Source: Bacteroidota bacterium (lineage in GTDB: Bacteria > Bacteroidota > Bacteroidia > UKL13-3). From it: DNA of 64,000 bases. Position numbers and translations under genes: made by a program. The notes under the pieces are model-generated. The model was not told where the DNA came from and did not search any database. It saw only the letters and a program-made list of their open reading frames with translations. The stretch lies in the NCBI GenBank assembly GCA_947457395.1, contig CANGVA010000007.1:1-64000 (forward strand). The letters are read 5' to 3'. Shown one piece after another: positions 29,421 through 39,510 of this stretch (its first letter is position 1; the number at the start of each line of letters is the position of its first letter).

Positions 29421-29796
29421 AATCTGAACCGCAATTTAAGACAGCAACTCCTATTAGGCAAATAGTTGCATTAATAAGCTGATAATTAACCTTTAAAATA
29501 AGATCCTTATTAAAATTAAGTTTGCTTTTGCAAACAGTCTCTTTTTAATTCCTTAAAATAGAGGTGGTTTAACATATTAAAAGCTAAGTTGATAGGTTTT
29601 ATTAAATAATACATTAGAACTTCAGGTCTCAAGAATTATAAAGTTACGAAGCTCAGGTAGGGTGGCTGAAAACTCAATAATTCTAATTTAAAGACTTATT
29701 GATATAGCATATCTAATGATGCACCATCTAGCCATAAAACCAATTCTTATAATCCAATCTTTTGATTAAATAAATAAGCACTACTGGAAAATACCG

Positions 29797-31410
29797 TTAA
29801 AAAGTAACCGTGATGCCTCCCATTACATTAAATCCGTAAACGGGCAGGGCATACCAACGCTGGTACCTATTGTTGGTAAGATTATTAAAGTTTAGAAACA
29901 ATGAGGTGTTCTTATTGTAGCGGTATTCCACCCCTGTATTTAAATCAACCCAACCACCCATGTCTTTTTGTTCATTATTTTGGGTAATTAAAACACTGCG
30001 GTCATTCATAGTATGGGCTTCTGCTTTGATTAGGAATTTGTCACCAATATTGTAATACAAGTTGGTTTGGGTGGTAAAGGTGGGTCGAGAGAAGGGAGCT
30101 GCAATTTGCAGGCTGTAGCCAAAATAATTCATGACAAATCCTAATCGGAAGTCGTTCCCAAACTCATGATTAAGTTCTGCCTTTATATTAGTAAAACCGG
30201 CCGAACTGCCGTCATAAACTACAGATGAACTGAGCAGTGCGCTGTCGGCACCATAAAAGAGTAGGTTCTTTACTGTGGCAAAAGAGGCATGCAAAAGGAA
30301 AGATGTTTGTGGACTAATAATGCCACGCAGACCTCCGTAAAACTCAAAACTATTTTCTGTGTTGCGGAAAGCAAGTTGCCTGATGAACGGGTTTTCTGTT
30401 GCTATACTTCTGTAGGTATGACGTTGTAAATTACCGGTTATACCACCAAAAGCTGTCAGGCTGTTTTTAATCAACATGTAGCCTGCTTCTACAGCGGGAT
30501 AAAAATGAATGTTGGTTCCGTTGCTGCTATCGTTAGCAACGGTGGAGTTAAATCCCACAGTAATATAGGTCTTATCGTTAATATTTAGTTTGTATCTCGG
30601 GTTAATATCTACAAAAACACGATCCAACGTTTTGGTTGCTCCCACACTGGTAATTTGAACGCGTGTGGCAATCTCCAATGGATTTCCTTTCAGGCTTTTT
30701 CTGAAAAGACCACCAACCTGAAAATCATTCTCTTTTAAATCTCTATTATCGTTAAATTGATAATATTTCAGATCAATTTTATAGGTTAGTTTACTTGTAT
30801 CCTTTGTTATGTTACTATAAGATGCTTGCAAATCCATTTTTTGATATAGATTTTCTATATCAGAGTTTTGGGGTCTTTCTGAAGAAGGTCTCCCAAATAC
30901 ATTCACGCGTGTGCGGTTGTAAGAAGCATCGGCACTGATGATGCCATTCCCTATGAATTTCTTTCCAAATAAGTGAAGGGTATTGTTGCTGAAGGTATTA
31001 TCACCGGTAGGATTTGCTGATAAATGCTTGTAGAATACACCTGCCTGCATCAGTTTGTTACGCACGCTATTGATGTATACCTCAAAAAGAGGCATATTAT
31101 AATTGCCGTAGCCTGCGCGTGTATAGTTGTTTCTAAGTTTAGGTAGGAGTGAGGTGCCCATTGATAGGGGCTTTATTGTATAAACAGTTGGGGTAACGCT
31201 GTGTTGCAGGCTTGCCGGTATGCTGAATGTTAAAACAGGCTTACTCACCTCCGGTATTTCCGGGTTGGGATTACTTTGAATTTTCATCGCCTCACTTAAC
31301 ACGGGTTTAAATGCTTTTACCACATCTACCACATCGGTGCGCAGTGTATCCTGTGCCGATACAAAACTAACTGTAAGTAAGATGCCTGCTGCTATATATA
31401 TCTTTTTCAT
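29797..31410 (-). CDS. Outer-membrane beta-barrel (TonB-dependent-receptor-like, no plug domain apparent)
   Basis: Signal peptide; aromatic alternating strand pattern; terminal YGFNVMGGITVTF; no plug motif. Confidence 0.82.
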   Translation of the reverse strand: MKKIYIAAGILLTVSFVSAQDTLRTDVVDVVKAFKPVLSEAMKIQSNPNPEIPEVSKPVLTFSIPASLQHSVTPTVYTIKPLSMGTSLLPKLRNNYTRAGYGNYNMPLFEVYINSVRNKLMQAGVFYKHLSANPTGDNTFSNNTLHLFGKKFIGNGIISADASYNRTRVNVFGRPSSERPQNSDIENLYQKMDLQASYSNITKDTSKLTYKIDLKYYQFNDNRDLKENDFQVGGLFRKSLKGNPLEIATRVQITSVGATKTLDRVFVDINPRYKLNINDKTYITVGFNSTVANDSSNGTNIHFYPAVEAGYMLIKNSLTAFGGITGNLQRHTYRSIATENPFIRQLAFRNTENSFEFYGGLRGIISPQTSFLLHASFATVKNLLFYGADSALLSSSVVYDGSSAGFTNIKAELNHEFGNDFRLGFVMNYFGYSLQIAAPFSRPTFTTQTNLYYNIGDKFLIKAEAHTMNDRSVLITQNNEQKDMGGWVDLNTGVEYRYNKNTSLFLNFNNLTNNRYQRWYALPVYGFNVMGGITVTF

Positions 31411-31423
31411 GGATGTTATTTGC

Positions 31424-34400
31424 TTAGTTGTTTTGAATTTCCTTTTCTATTTCAGGCTTTGGTGTGGGTTTATTTTTCTCTTCTTCTGCAATAATTTGCA
31501 TCATTTTTTCGCGTGCAATACTTTTCAAATCCTCTCCTTCATAATTATCTATCAGGCTCTGCAGGGTTGCCTTGGCTTGAAATAAATCCTTTTCAGCCAA
31601 GTATACTTCGGCAAGTAATATAAACCCTTTAGCTACCCAATACTCGTAGGATGAATAATTATCCGACAACTCAAATATTTGCTTACGTGCATTTTTAAAA
31701 TCTTTACGATGGCTAAAAATCTGAGCATTATAAAATTTACATTCTGCAGCCCATGCATTTTTGGTTTCTTTCATCACATATTGCACATGGCTCCAGGCAG
31801 AATCAGGTTGTGCTTTTTGCATATAGTATTTTGCCAGAAAGTACCTTGACTCTATCATGCCTTCTTTTTGTGTTATGGTTGAGTTTAGGTAACGCATGGC
31901 AACCTGTGCTGCGGTATCTGTTTTTTGCAGCTGGCCGGCACATTTTAGCTGACCAAGTAAAGCAATTGCGATATGGTCTCTGTTGCTTGCAATACGCTCA
32001 AGTGATGCATAATATTCAAATGCTTTCTCGTAGTTTTTCTTCATTAGATAAAGCACGGCTGTTTGCCTGGTGGCTCTTTCTGTAAAATCATTTCGGTTAT
32101 AGGTAGCAACATATTCATAACATATCAGTGCAGAGTCAAGGTTTTTTAATTTAAAATCACATTCCGCCTTATAGTAGTTTGCCTTTAAAATAAAGAAACC
32201 ACCCTGAAAGCGATTGATGTAATTTGCAAAGCCCCTAGATGCTTTTATACAATCTCCGTTTTTATAAAGATTAAAAGCTGATTCAAACGTTATAGAATCC
32301 TGATAAGTTGGTGATATAACCACGTTGGGTAGCACTTTAATAAAATCTAGGTACTCATCACTCTGGCCTTTATTAATAAAAATATTTTTTATTACAACCA
32401 GCGCCTCTCTAGCTTCGGGCGAGGTTGTATATTGCGTAATCAACTGTTTAAATGCATTAAGTGCTTCTTCATCCTTGTTCTGATTGTAGTTTGCCAATCC
32501 TTTATTTAACATGGCTTTGCGGATGTAGCCGCTACGCGGGTAGTTCTCTATGATGTTTTGAAAGCCATTTACAGCTTCAGGGTAATTTTCGGTTTGCAGG
32601 TTTACATTGGCAATTTCAAACAATGCATCGTCAATATAAGGGGAGCGCTTAAAGCCTTCAATAATGGATTGCAACACCATTATCTTTTCGGCATTTTTAT
32701 TTTGTACGCCCAATATCATTGCTTTCTGATAAGCAGCATAATCACTGCCATTCAATTTTTTCTGAATGATAACATCGTAGGCCGCAATGGCTTTGTCGTA
32801 ATTTTTTAGTACAAAAAAACAATCAGCAATACGCATAGAGGCGTCTGTGAACAACTCCGGATTAACCTTGGCATATTCTGTTTTAACAAATAATTCAAGC
32901 TCAGCTATGGCTGCCTCATACTGCTCTAACTTAAGTTTACAATAGCCTTTATTGTAATTACTAAGGGCATAGAAACGTGTATCTTTTATTTCGGGGAAAC
33001 TGGCAAATCTGCTGTAGCTTTCATAAGCCTGCTGGTAGTTGTTTGTTTTATAATTTAACTCACCAATCCAGAAGTGAGCTTGTGCAAAGAGTTTCTTATC
33101 AAACTCATATTTGGCTGATTTGGTAAACAATTCCAATGCTTCCTGATAATTGTTGTTTAGAAATAATTCTTCTGCCCTGTAATAGCATACCCTTTGAAAA
33201 GCAGTTTGATTATCTTTTGATGGATTCTTTATGCTTTCGATAATCTTAATAGCTTCCTTGTAATTACGTGTATTGAGCAGCAAGTTGCTTAGCAGCGTTT
33301 TTGCCTCGTCAATTGAGGCTGATTCCGGATAGCTATTTACAAACTTAACGAGATCTCTTAAGGCATCTTGCTGGTTACCTAATTCATAAGAAATTTTGGC
33401 AAAATTATACAAGGCAAGCTCGGTTAACGTAGGGTTATAGCCAATACGGTAAGCAATATCAAAAGTATTTCTGGCTTTCATCTTTTGCTCAGTTTTTAGG
33501 TAGCAATCAGCGAGGTGCATATTGGCATATTGTGCAGTGGTATCCTTACTGGTTGCTACCTCAATCAATTGCTCAATGGCTTTTTCAAACTGGTTGTTTT
33601 GGTAATAAGCGTAACCTAAGCGGTAAATGTCCTGATTGGTTTTGGAAACGGGCGGATTGCTGTTAAATTTTTCCAGATAGGGGAGTGCTTTTTTAAAATT
33701 ACCCAAATGGAAGTATGACTGCCCAACAATACCTGCAACATCATAAATAATTTCTTTGTTGCTAATGGTATCTGCAAACTGAATAACTTGCTCGTATTGC
33801 TTTCTGGCAAAATATATCTGGGCAATATAAACTTGTGCAAGCGGACCAAAAATCCTTGATTTTTGTGCACGCGTAAAATGAGTTAATGCTTCATCCTGAT
33901 TGCCCTGCCTGTAGGCAACATAGCCATAGTAATAATTTGATGGATCATAGTATTTGCCTGGTTTATCCTTAATTGACTGAAAAGCTGTTTTTGATTCATC
34001 AAAACGTTCTGTTTTAAAATAGCAATAGCCTTTCATAAACCAAAACTCATCTGCTTCTGCTGTTGTAAGTGCAACCGGATCGGTGATTTCAAAATATTTA
34101 ATGGCTGTTTTATTATCCTTATTTCGGTAAAAATATTTTCCAAGCTGGTAGTTTGCTAACTGCGCTTTGGAATGTTCAGGGTATTTTAATCTAACACTAT
34201 TTAGCAGCGTTATGGCATCGGCATTAAATAGCTCCATTGCACATACTCCGGCATAATACTCAGCATTAATTGCTGTTTCTCGGTCAGTGCTGATTGATGT
34301 GTACAACAAGAAGTGTTTTTGGGCCGCAGCATATTTTTCTTTTTCAAACAACTCCAAAGCCCTATTATAGTAACGCAGTTGTTGATCATATACAGCAGTT

Positions 34401-34477
34401 CGCTGTGCCGACAAATTAAGTGTTAGGAATAGGTATAGGAATAGCGAAAAGTTTTTCGCATATAATTTTATCTTCAT
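31424..34477 (-). CDS. Large tetratricopeptide repeat (TPR) protein
   Basis: About 1,017 aa with signal peptide and many YY.G...F....Y..A...F..V TPR units. Start placed at MKIKLYAKNF. Confidence 0.92.
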   Translation of the reverse strand: MKIKLYAKNFSLFLYLFLTLNLSAQRTAVYDQQLRYYNRALELFEKEKYAAAQKHFLLYTSISTDRETAINAEYYAGVCAMELFNADAITLLNSVRLKYPEHSKAQLANYQLGKYFYRNKDNKTAIKYFEITDPVALTTAEADEFWFMKGYCYFKTERFDESKTAFQSIKDKPGKYYDPSNYYYGYVAYRQGNQDEALTHFTRAQKSRIFGPLAQVYIAQIYFARKQYEQVIQFADTISNKEIIYDVAGIVGQSYFHLGNFKKALPYLEKFNSNPPVSKTNQDIYRLGYAYYQNNQFEKAIEQLIEVATSKDTTAQYANMHLADCYLKTEQKMKARNTFDIAYRIGYNPTLTELALYNFAKISYELGNQQDALRDLVKFVNSYPESASIDEAKTLLSNLLLNTRNYKEAIKIIESIKNPSKDNQTAFQRVCYYRAEELFLNNNYQEALELFTKSAKYEFDKKLFAQAHFWIGELNYKTNNYQQAYESYSRFASFPEIKDTRFYALSNYNKGYCKLKLEQYEAAIAELELFVKTEYAKVNPELFTDASMRIADCFFVLKNYDKAIAAYDVIIQKKLNGSDYAAYQKAMILGVQNKNAEKIMVLQSIIEGFKRSPYIDDALFEIANVNLQTENYPEAVNGFQNIIENYPRSGYIRKAMLNKGLANYNQNKDEEALNAFKQLITQYTTSPEAREALVVIKNIFINKGQSDEYLDFIKVLPNVVISPTYQDSITFESAFNLYKNGDCIKASRGFANYINRFQGGFFILKANYYKAECDFKLKNLDSALICYEYVATYNRNDFTERATRQTAVLYLMKKNYEKAFEYYASLERIASNRDHIAIALLGQLKCAGQLQKTDTAAQVAMRYLNSTITQKEGMIESRYFLAKYYMQKAQPDSAWSHVQYVMKETKNAWAAECKFYNAQIFSHRKDFKNARKQIFELSDNYSSYEYWVAKGFILLAEVYLAEKDLFQAKATLQSLIDNYEGEDLKSIAREKMMQIIAEEEKNKPTPKPEIEKEIQNN

Positions 34478-34528
34478 GCAATCCATCTTTAACGTGTATT
34501 AACGTCAAAGCTATTTTGCACCCATTTC

Positions 34529-36853
34529 TTAGAATGATAAATTTATCCCCACTGTGGGAATAATTGGCAGCTGATCAACACGTTTATACTGGGTTCTGTC
34601 GAAATAAAAAATATTGGCTCTGTTGTATACGTTGGTAGCCGCGGCAATCACTGTTAAGGAGGTGCGTTTACCGAAATTTAGTTTTTTAGACAGTGAAACA
34701 TCCATGCGGTGGAAATCAGGTAGCCGACCTTTGTTGATATCAGTATAAAATACACCCAAGTTGCCATTCTGGTTTATGTAATCTGTGCTTAAACCATTGC
34801 CAAACCTTGTTTGCTCATAAAAGCCCTGCGTTTGGGTAAAAGGGAAACCTGAGCCATAATTCCACCTAAAATTGGCACTCCAGCTACCTTTATTACCAAA
34901 TGTATAAGTGGTAACAATATTGATATTGTGTCTTCTGTCAAAATGAGGCATATAAGAGCGCACACCATCATTTCTGTTCACATAAGTAAGTGAGTAAACA
35001 GCCCATAGATAAAACCGTTTGAATTCATACTTGTATCTGAAATCCATTCCATATGCATCACCTGTTTCGATAATAAAATCGAATCTTTCGCTTTCAGGCC
35101 TGAATTGATTGGCCTGGTTATTATCATACTTTTTATCGCGATTGATATTTGTTAGCTGGGTAAAGTCTTTAAAAAATCCTTCAATATTAATCTCTCCGTG
35201 TTGTCCTACATCAAATTCCAGTCCGCCTATATAGTGAGTAGCTGTTTGCATGCGGTGTGTAATGTCTTTTCCATTGAATCTGCTTGGAATATTTTCTGAA
35301 CCGGAAAGGAATCCATAAAACAGATTAACCACATCCTGATCTGATACAGCACTGATTAGGTTTTGGGAATATAAACCCCAGGCACCTTTAATTCTAATGC
35401 GGTCGCTCAGATTAAATTTGGCACCCACTCTGGGTTCGTAGGAATTGTTGCCAAGTGATGCATAATACTGTACCCTGAACCCAGGTTCAAGTATTAATTT
35501 GCCAATTGTTTTTTTATACTTTACAAAACCGCAAAGTTCAGTTGTGCTCTCATCTTGAACCATCTCGCGGCCATACTGGTTTGTATATTTAAAATCGGTA
35601 TTAAATCCATTAATTTCAAATCCGTATTTCACATCATCCTTGCCAATAAAATTAGTAAAGTTTAGTGCAATGGTAAATCCGGAAACCCCGCTGGTTCGGG
35701 GTTGATTATCTGCCGCTTCTTGTTGGCTCATATCATAGCGGGAATAGTTGATGGCGCCATTAATGATGGTTGATCCTTCAGGTACCACAAAAAAGTTTGT
35801 TCCTGCACCATACGAGTTCCATTTGAATTTTGTTTCTGGATAATCAACTACATCATTAAAATTAAATCCAAAAATATTCAGTTTACTTCCGCCTGAGCCA
35901 ACATAAGAAAGCTTGCCGTATAGGTCATTGAAGCTAAAAGGTAAACCATTTGCATTTCCGTTATTCTCTGAATAATTATAAAGCGTTTTAGAAGTTTGAT
36001 TCAGATATGACGTTTTATAAGAAACAAGGTATGAGGTACTGCCACCACCTTCACTGAATTCTGAAATCGGGCCTTCCAATAGCAGTTTAGTCGTAATCGG
36101 ATTGGCAGCCAGTTTTCCGCTAAATTCTTTCTTGTTTCCTTCTCTTGTATTAATGTCAACGACTGCGCCAATGCGGCCGCCATATTGGGCATTAAACCCT
36201 CCTGCATATACCTCAGCACTTCTGATGATATCTGCATCAAAAACTGAGAATAAGCCGATGGAGTGAAATGGATTGTAAATCATCATTCCATCTATCATTA
36301 CCCGGTTTTGCACAGGAGAGCCACCTCTGATATAAAGCTGACCGCCTTGGTCGCCACTAAAAACCACTCCTGGTAATACCTGCAGGTATTGCACCAAATC
36401 CGGCTCACCACCAAAAGTTGGTAATTGTTTGAGTTCTTTTTGTGTGATGGTGACATTTGAAATTTTAACCTCTGTTTTGGCTTTCTGACGTTCTCCTGAA
36501 ATAACCACCTCTTCCAGCTGTTTGGTTACCTTGCGCAGATAAAGGTTTTGATTGGTGATGCTGTTTTCTTTTATCTGTACAATTGCTGCACCTGTATCGT
36601 AGCCAATTGCAAAACATTTTAGGGTATATTTGCCTGGCTTAATCTTTGATATATCATAAAATCCATTGATATCAGTTGCCTTTCCAACCATGCTTTCCTG
36701 AAGGAAAACAGGAGTAAAAATAACGGGTTCACCAGTCTCCTTGTCATAAACAAAGCCCCTAATTTCGCCTGTTTGCGCATGACTCAATATATGAGTAAAA
36801 AAAGGGGCAAGAAATAGCAAGATTTTGCAAAAACGGGTATGGGTGCTTTTCAT
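34529..36853 (-). CDS. TonB-dependent receptor with N-terminal carboxypeptidase-like regulatory domain
   Basis: IRGFVYDKETGEPVIFTPVFLQE (CarboxypepD_reg-like), plug LPTFGGEPDLVQYLQVLPGVVFSGDQGGQLYIRGGSPVQNRVMIDGM. Start placed at MKSTHTRFCK. Confidence 0.93.
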   Translation of the reverse strand: MKSTHTRFCKILLFLAPFFTHILSHAQTGEIRGFVYDKETGEPVIFTPVFLQESMVGKATDINGFYDISKIKPGKYTLKCFAIGYDTGAAIVQIKENSITNQNLYLRKVTKQLEEVVISGERQKAKTEVKISNVTITQKELKQLPTFGGEPDLVQYLQVLPGVVFSGDQGGQLYIRGGSPVQNRVMIDGMMIYNPFHSIGLFSVFDADIIRSAEVYAGGFNAQYGGRIGAVVDINTREGNKKEFSGKLAANPITTKLLLEGPISEFSEGGGSTSYLVSYKTSYLNQTSKTLYNYSENNGNANGLPFSFNDLYGKLSYVGSGGSKLNIFGFNFNDVVDYPETKFKWNSYGAGTNFFVVPEGSTIINGAINYSRYDMSQQEAADNQPRTSGVSGFTIALNFTNFIGKDDVKYGFEINGFNTDFKYTNQYGREMVQDESTTELCGFVKYKKTIGKLILEPGFRVQYYASLGNNSYEPRVGAKFNLSDRIRIKGAWGLYSQNLISAVSDQDVVNLFYGFLSGSENIPSRFNGKDITHRMQTATHYIGGLEFDVGQHGEINIEGFFKDFTQLTNINRDKKYDNNQANQFRPESERFDFIIETGDAYGMDFRYKYEFKRFYLWAVYSLTYVNRNDGVRSYMPHFDRRHNINIVTTYTFGNKGSWSANFRWNYGSGFPFTQTQGFYEQTRFGNGLSTDYINQNGNLGVFYTDINKGRLPDFHRMDVSLSKKLNFGKRTSLTVIAAATNVYNRANIFYFDRTQYKRVDQLPIIPTVGINLSF

Positions 36854-36979
36854 ATTCAGGGCCGCGAAGATATTAAGCTTGGTTAAATTCAAGCAATAAA
36901 TGTTTATACAAGACATCTTGTTGGCAGCCTCTGGTTGCATAAATTATAGAATAAACGGAGCTAATTGTAAGATATTGGC

Positions 36980-37010
36980 TTTGTTAGACGTTGATTAAAT
37001 GCTATTTTTG
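36980..37010 (+). promoter_or_regulatory. Bacteroidota-type promoter of the polysaccharide export cluster
   Basis: TTTG (36980-36983) - N19 - TATTTTTG (37003-37010), an exact match to TTTG/TAnnTTTG; 36 nt upstream of ATG 37047. Confidence 0.8.
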
Positions 37011-37046
37011 CAACAAAACCCACATTGCGCAACGAATAAATCATCC

Positions 37047-39497
37047 ATGATTAAATATAAGCTTTTGATATGCAGGATATTGTTAACAATTATCCTTTTG
37101 TTCTTCGTATCCCAAACCCAGGCTCAGTACAAGCGATTTGATATCGAACAATTAGGCTCTGTAAGAGTTGATGATATCACTGATGAGCAAATTGCAGATT
37201 TAGTGGCCGAAATGAATCGCAAAAAGATGGATATTAATGAGTTGGAGTTTTTGGCTTTACAGAAGAAAATGACTGGTGAAGAGTTTGGTAAACTCAAAAA
37301 CAGAATTCAAAAAATTGAAAAAGAGCCTAAAGTTAATGATCAGAAAACTAATCAGGATTCTGAATCAGATAATACTGATTTTGAGGTTAATAATAGTAAG
37401 GAACAGGCTAAAAATGACCTGATTGCCAAGAAAATATTTGGTGCCGAATTGTTTAATAACAAAGCCCTTACTTTTGAACCAAATTTAAAAATAGCCACAC
37501 CGGCAAATTATCAGTTGGGGCCTGAAGATGAGCTTTTTATTGATGTTTATGGATATTCTGAGGCGAGTTATAAATTAAAAATATCGCCTGAAGGCAATGT
37601 ACGTATTCCATCGGTCGGACTTATACAGTTAAATGGCTTAACCATTGAATCGGCTCGCAAAAAAATCATTACCCAACTAAGTGCGATTTATTCAGGTATC
37701 AATACAGGAGAAACCGGAGTTAATGTGGTGTTAGGAAATATAAGAAGCATTAAGGTGTCTCTGATAGGCGAGGTGAGTATGCCGGGTACATATACGCTAC
37801 CTTCACTTGCTTCTGTTTTCAATGCCTTGTATGCATCGGGTGGGCCTTCGGTAAATGGCTCTTTTCGTAATATACGTATTATCAGAGGCGGTAAGCCAAT
37901 TGCGACATTAGATGTTTATGAGTTTTTAATGAAGGGAAATAGCTCGGGTAATGTTCGACTGCAAGACCAAGATATCATCAAAATATCAGCTTATGAAACC
38001 CGGGTTGAGTTGCAGGGCGAGGTAAAGCGCACGGGTTTATATGAGGTAAAGAAAGGCGAAACAATTAAAGATGTGCTGGCCTATGCCGGAGGTTTTACGG
38101 ATTATGCCTACAGCAATTTAATTAAGGTGGTACGTGTAACAGGTAAAGAGAAAAAAGTAGCTGAGGTGTCGAATGAGCTGTTTGGTATATTTTTACCTCA
38201 AACCGGAGATGTTTACACGATAGAGAAAATTATAGACCGTTTTGAAAACAGGGTAAGCATAGAAGGTGCTGTTTTCAGGCCTGGCTTTTATGCATATGAA
38301 AAAGGGCTCACATTGGGGCAATTAATAAAAAAGGCAGAAGGTTTTAGAGAAGATGCATTTATTGAAAGGGGAATTCTAACCAGATTAAGGGATGATCTTG
38401 CTACAGAAATAATTTCATTTAATGTTAAAGATGTGGCCAATGGAAAAGGAGATATTTCATTAAAACGAGAAGATAAAATTAGTATTACCTCGAAATTTGA
38501 TATTCGTGAGGCTCGTAAGGTCTCTATCTCCGGAGAGGTTTTAAAACCAGGTGAGTATGATTATGCAGAGCAGATGAAGGTTGAAGACCTGATTATACTT
38601 GCAGGAGGGCTAAAAGAATCGGCCGACAAAACTAAGATTGAGGTGGCCCGTAAGATTAAAAATACAGATGTGGGACGTTCCGGTTCTGAAACAGCTAAAA
38701 TATTCAGAATGAGTTTAGATGATCTATTAAATGCGGGTTCAGAGAGTATTGTGCTCGAGCCATTTGATCAGATTTCAGTTTATCGGTTGCCTGGCTATTC
38801 ATCTGGCGTTTCTGTAGTACTTGAAGGTGAAATATTCTCACCGGGCAGCTATGCTATTACTAAAAATAATGAACGTATTTCTGATATTGTTAAACGTGGA
38901 GGTGGTCTAACGGCAAGCAGTTATCCGCAGGGTGCCATACTCATCAGAAAGAAGAAGCTTTCGCCTACAGAGCTATTGGTGCGTAAGCAGAAGCTAGATG
39001 CGCTCCTCAAACAAACCAGAGATTCAGTTAGGGCAAAGGAGTTAATTACGCGAGAGTTTTCAGATGATGTATCAGTGGTTGGTATTGATTTGAAAAAAAT
39101 ATTAGACAAACCAGGATCCAAGTATGACTTAGTTGTTTCAGACGGAGATATTTTAAGGATTCCGAATGACTTGCAAACGGTAAAGGTTAGCGGAGAGGTG
39201 CTTTACCCGGTGCGTCTGCGTTTTGAAGCGGGCAAAGGACTTAAATCATACATATCTGGTTCGGGAGGCTTTACACAGCGTGCACTTAAGCGTAGAACAT
39301 ATGTGGTATATCCTAACGGAACAGCCAAACCAACTAGGCGCTTCTTATTCGTTAAGTTTTATCCAAAAGTATTATCAGGCTCAGAAATTGTGATACCTCC
39401 AAGGGAGGAGCGCGCTAAACTCACCTTAAGCGAGGCACTGGCTGTAACATCAACCCTAACCACACTTGCACTTATCATATTCACCTTATCTAAATAA
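37047..39497 (+). CDS. SLBB-domain polysaccharide export outer-membrane protein (Wza-like)
   Basis: PEDELFIDVYGYSEASYKLKISPEGNVRIPSVGLIQLNGLT followed by multiple SLBB repeats (VSLIGEVSMPGTYTL, VELQGEVKRTGLYEV, VSISGEVLKPGEYDY, VSGEVLYPVRL). Start moved from 36999 because the promoter overlaps it. Confidence 0.93.
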   Translation: MIKYKLLICRILLTIILLFFVSQTQAQYKRFDIEQLGSVRVDDITDEQIADLVAEMNRKKMDINELEFLALQKKMTGEEFGKLKNRIQKIEKEPKVNDQKTNQDSESDNTDFEVNNSKEQAKNDLIAKKIFGAELFNNKALTFEPNLKIATPANYQLGPEDELFIDVYGYSEASYKLKISPEGNVRIPSVGLIQLNGLTIESARKKIITQLSAIYSGINTGETGVNVVLGNIRSIKVSLIGEVSMPGTYTLPSLASVFNALYASGGPSVNGSFRNIRIIRGGKPIATLDVYEFLMKGNSSGNVRLQDQDIIKISAYETRVELQGEVKRTGLYEVKKGETIKDVLAYAGGFTDYAYSNLIKVVRVTGKEKKVAEVSNELFGIFLPQTGDVYTIEKIIDRFENRVSIEGAVFRPGFYAYEKGLTLGQLIKKAEGFREDAFIERGILTRLRDDLATEIISFNVKDVANGKGDISLKREDKISITSKFDIREARKVSISGEVLKPGEYDYAEQMKVEDLIILAGGLKESADKTKIEVARKIKNTDVGRSGSETAKIFRMSLDDLLNAGSESIVLEPFDQISVYRLPGYSSGVSVVLEGEIFSPGSYAITKNNERISDIVKRGGGLTASSYPQGAILIRKKKLSPTELLVRKQKLDALLKQTRDSVRAKELITREFSDDVSVVGIDLKKILDKPGSKYDLVVSDGDILRIPNDLQTVKVSGEVLYPVRLRFEAGKGLKSYISGSGGFTQRALKRRTYVVYPNGTAKPTRRFLFVKFYPKVLSGSEIVIPPREERAKLTLSEALAVTSTLTTLALIIFTLSK

Positions 39498-39510
39498 AGC
39501 ATAATAGAGA

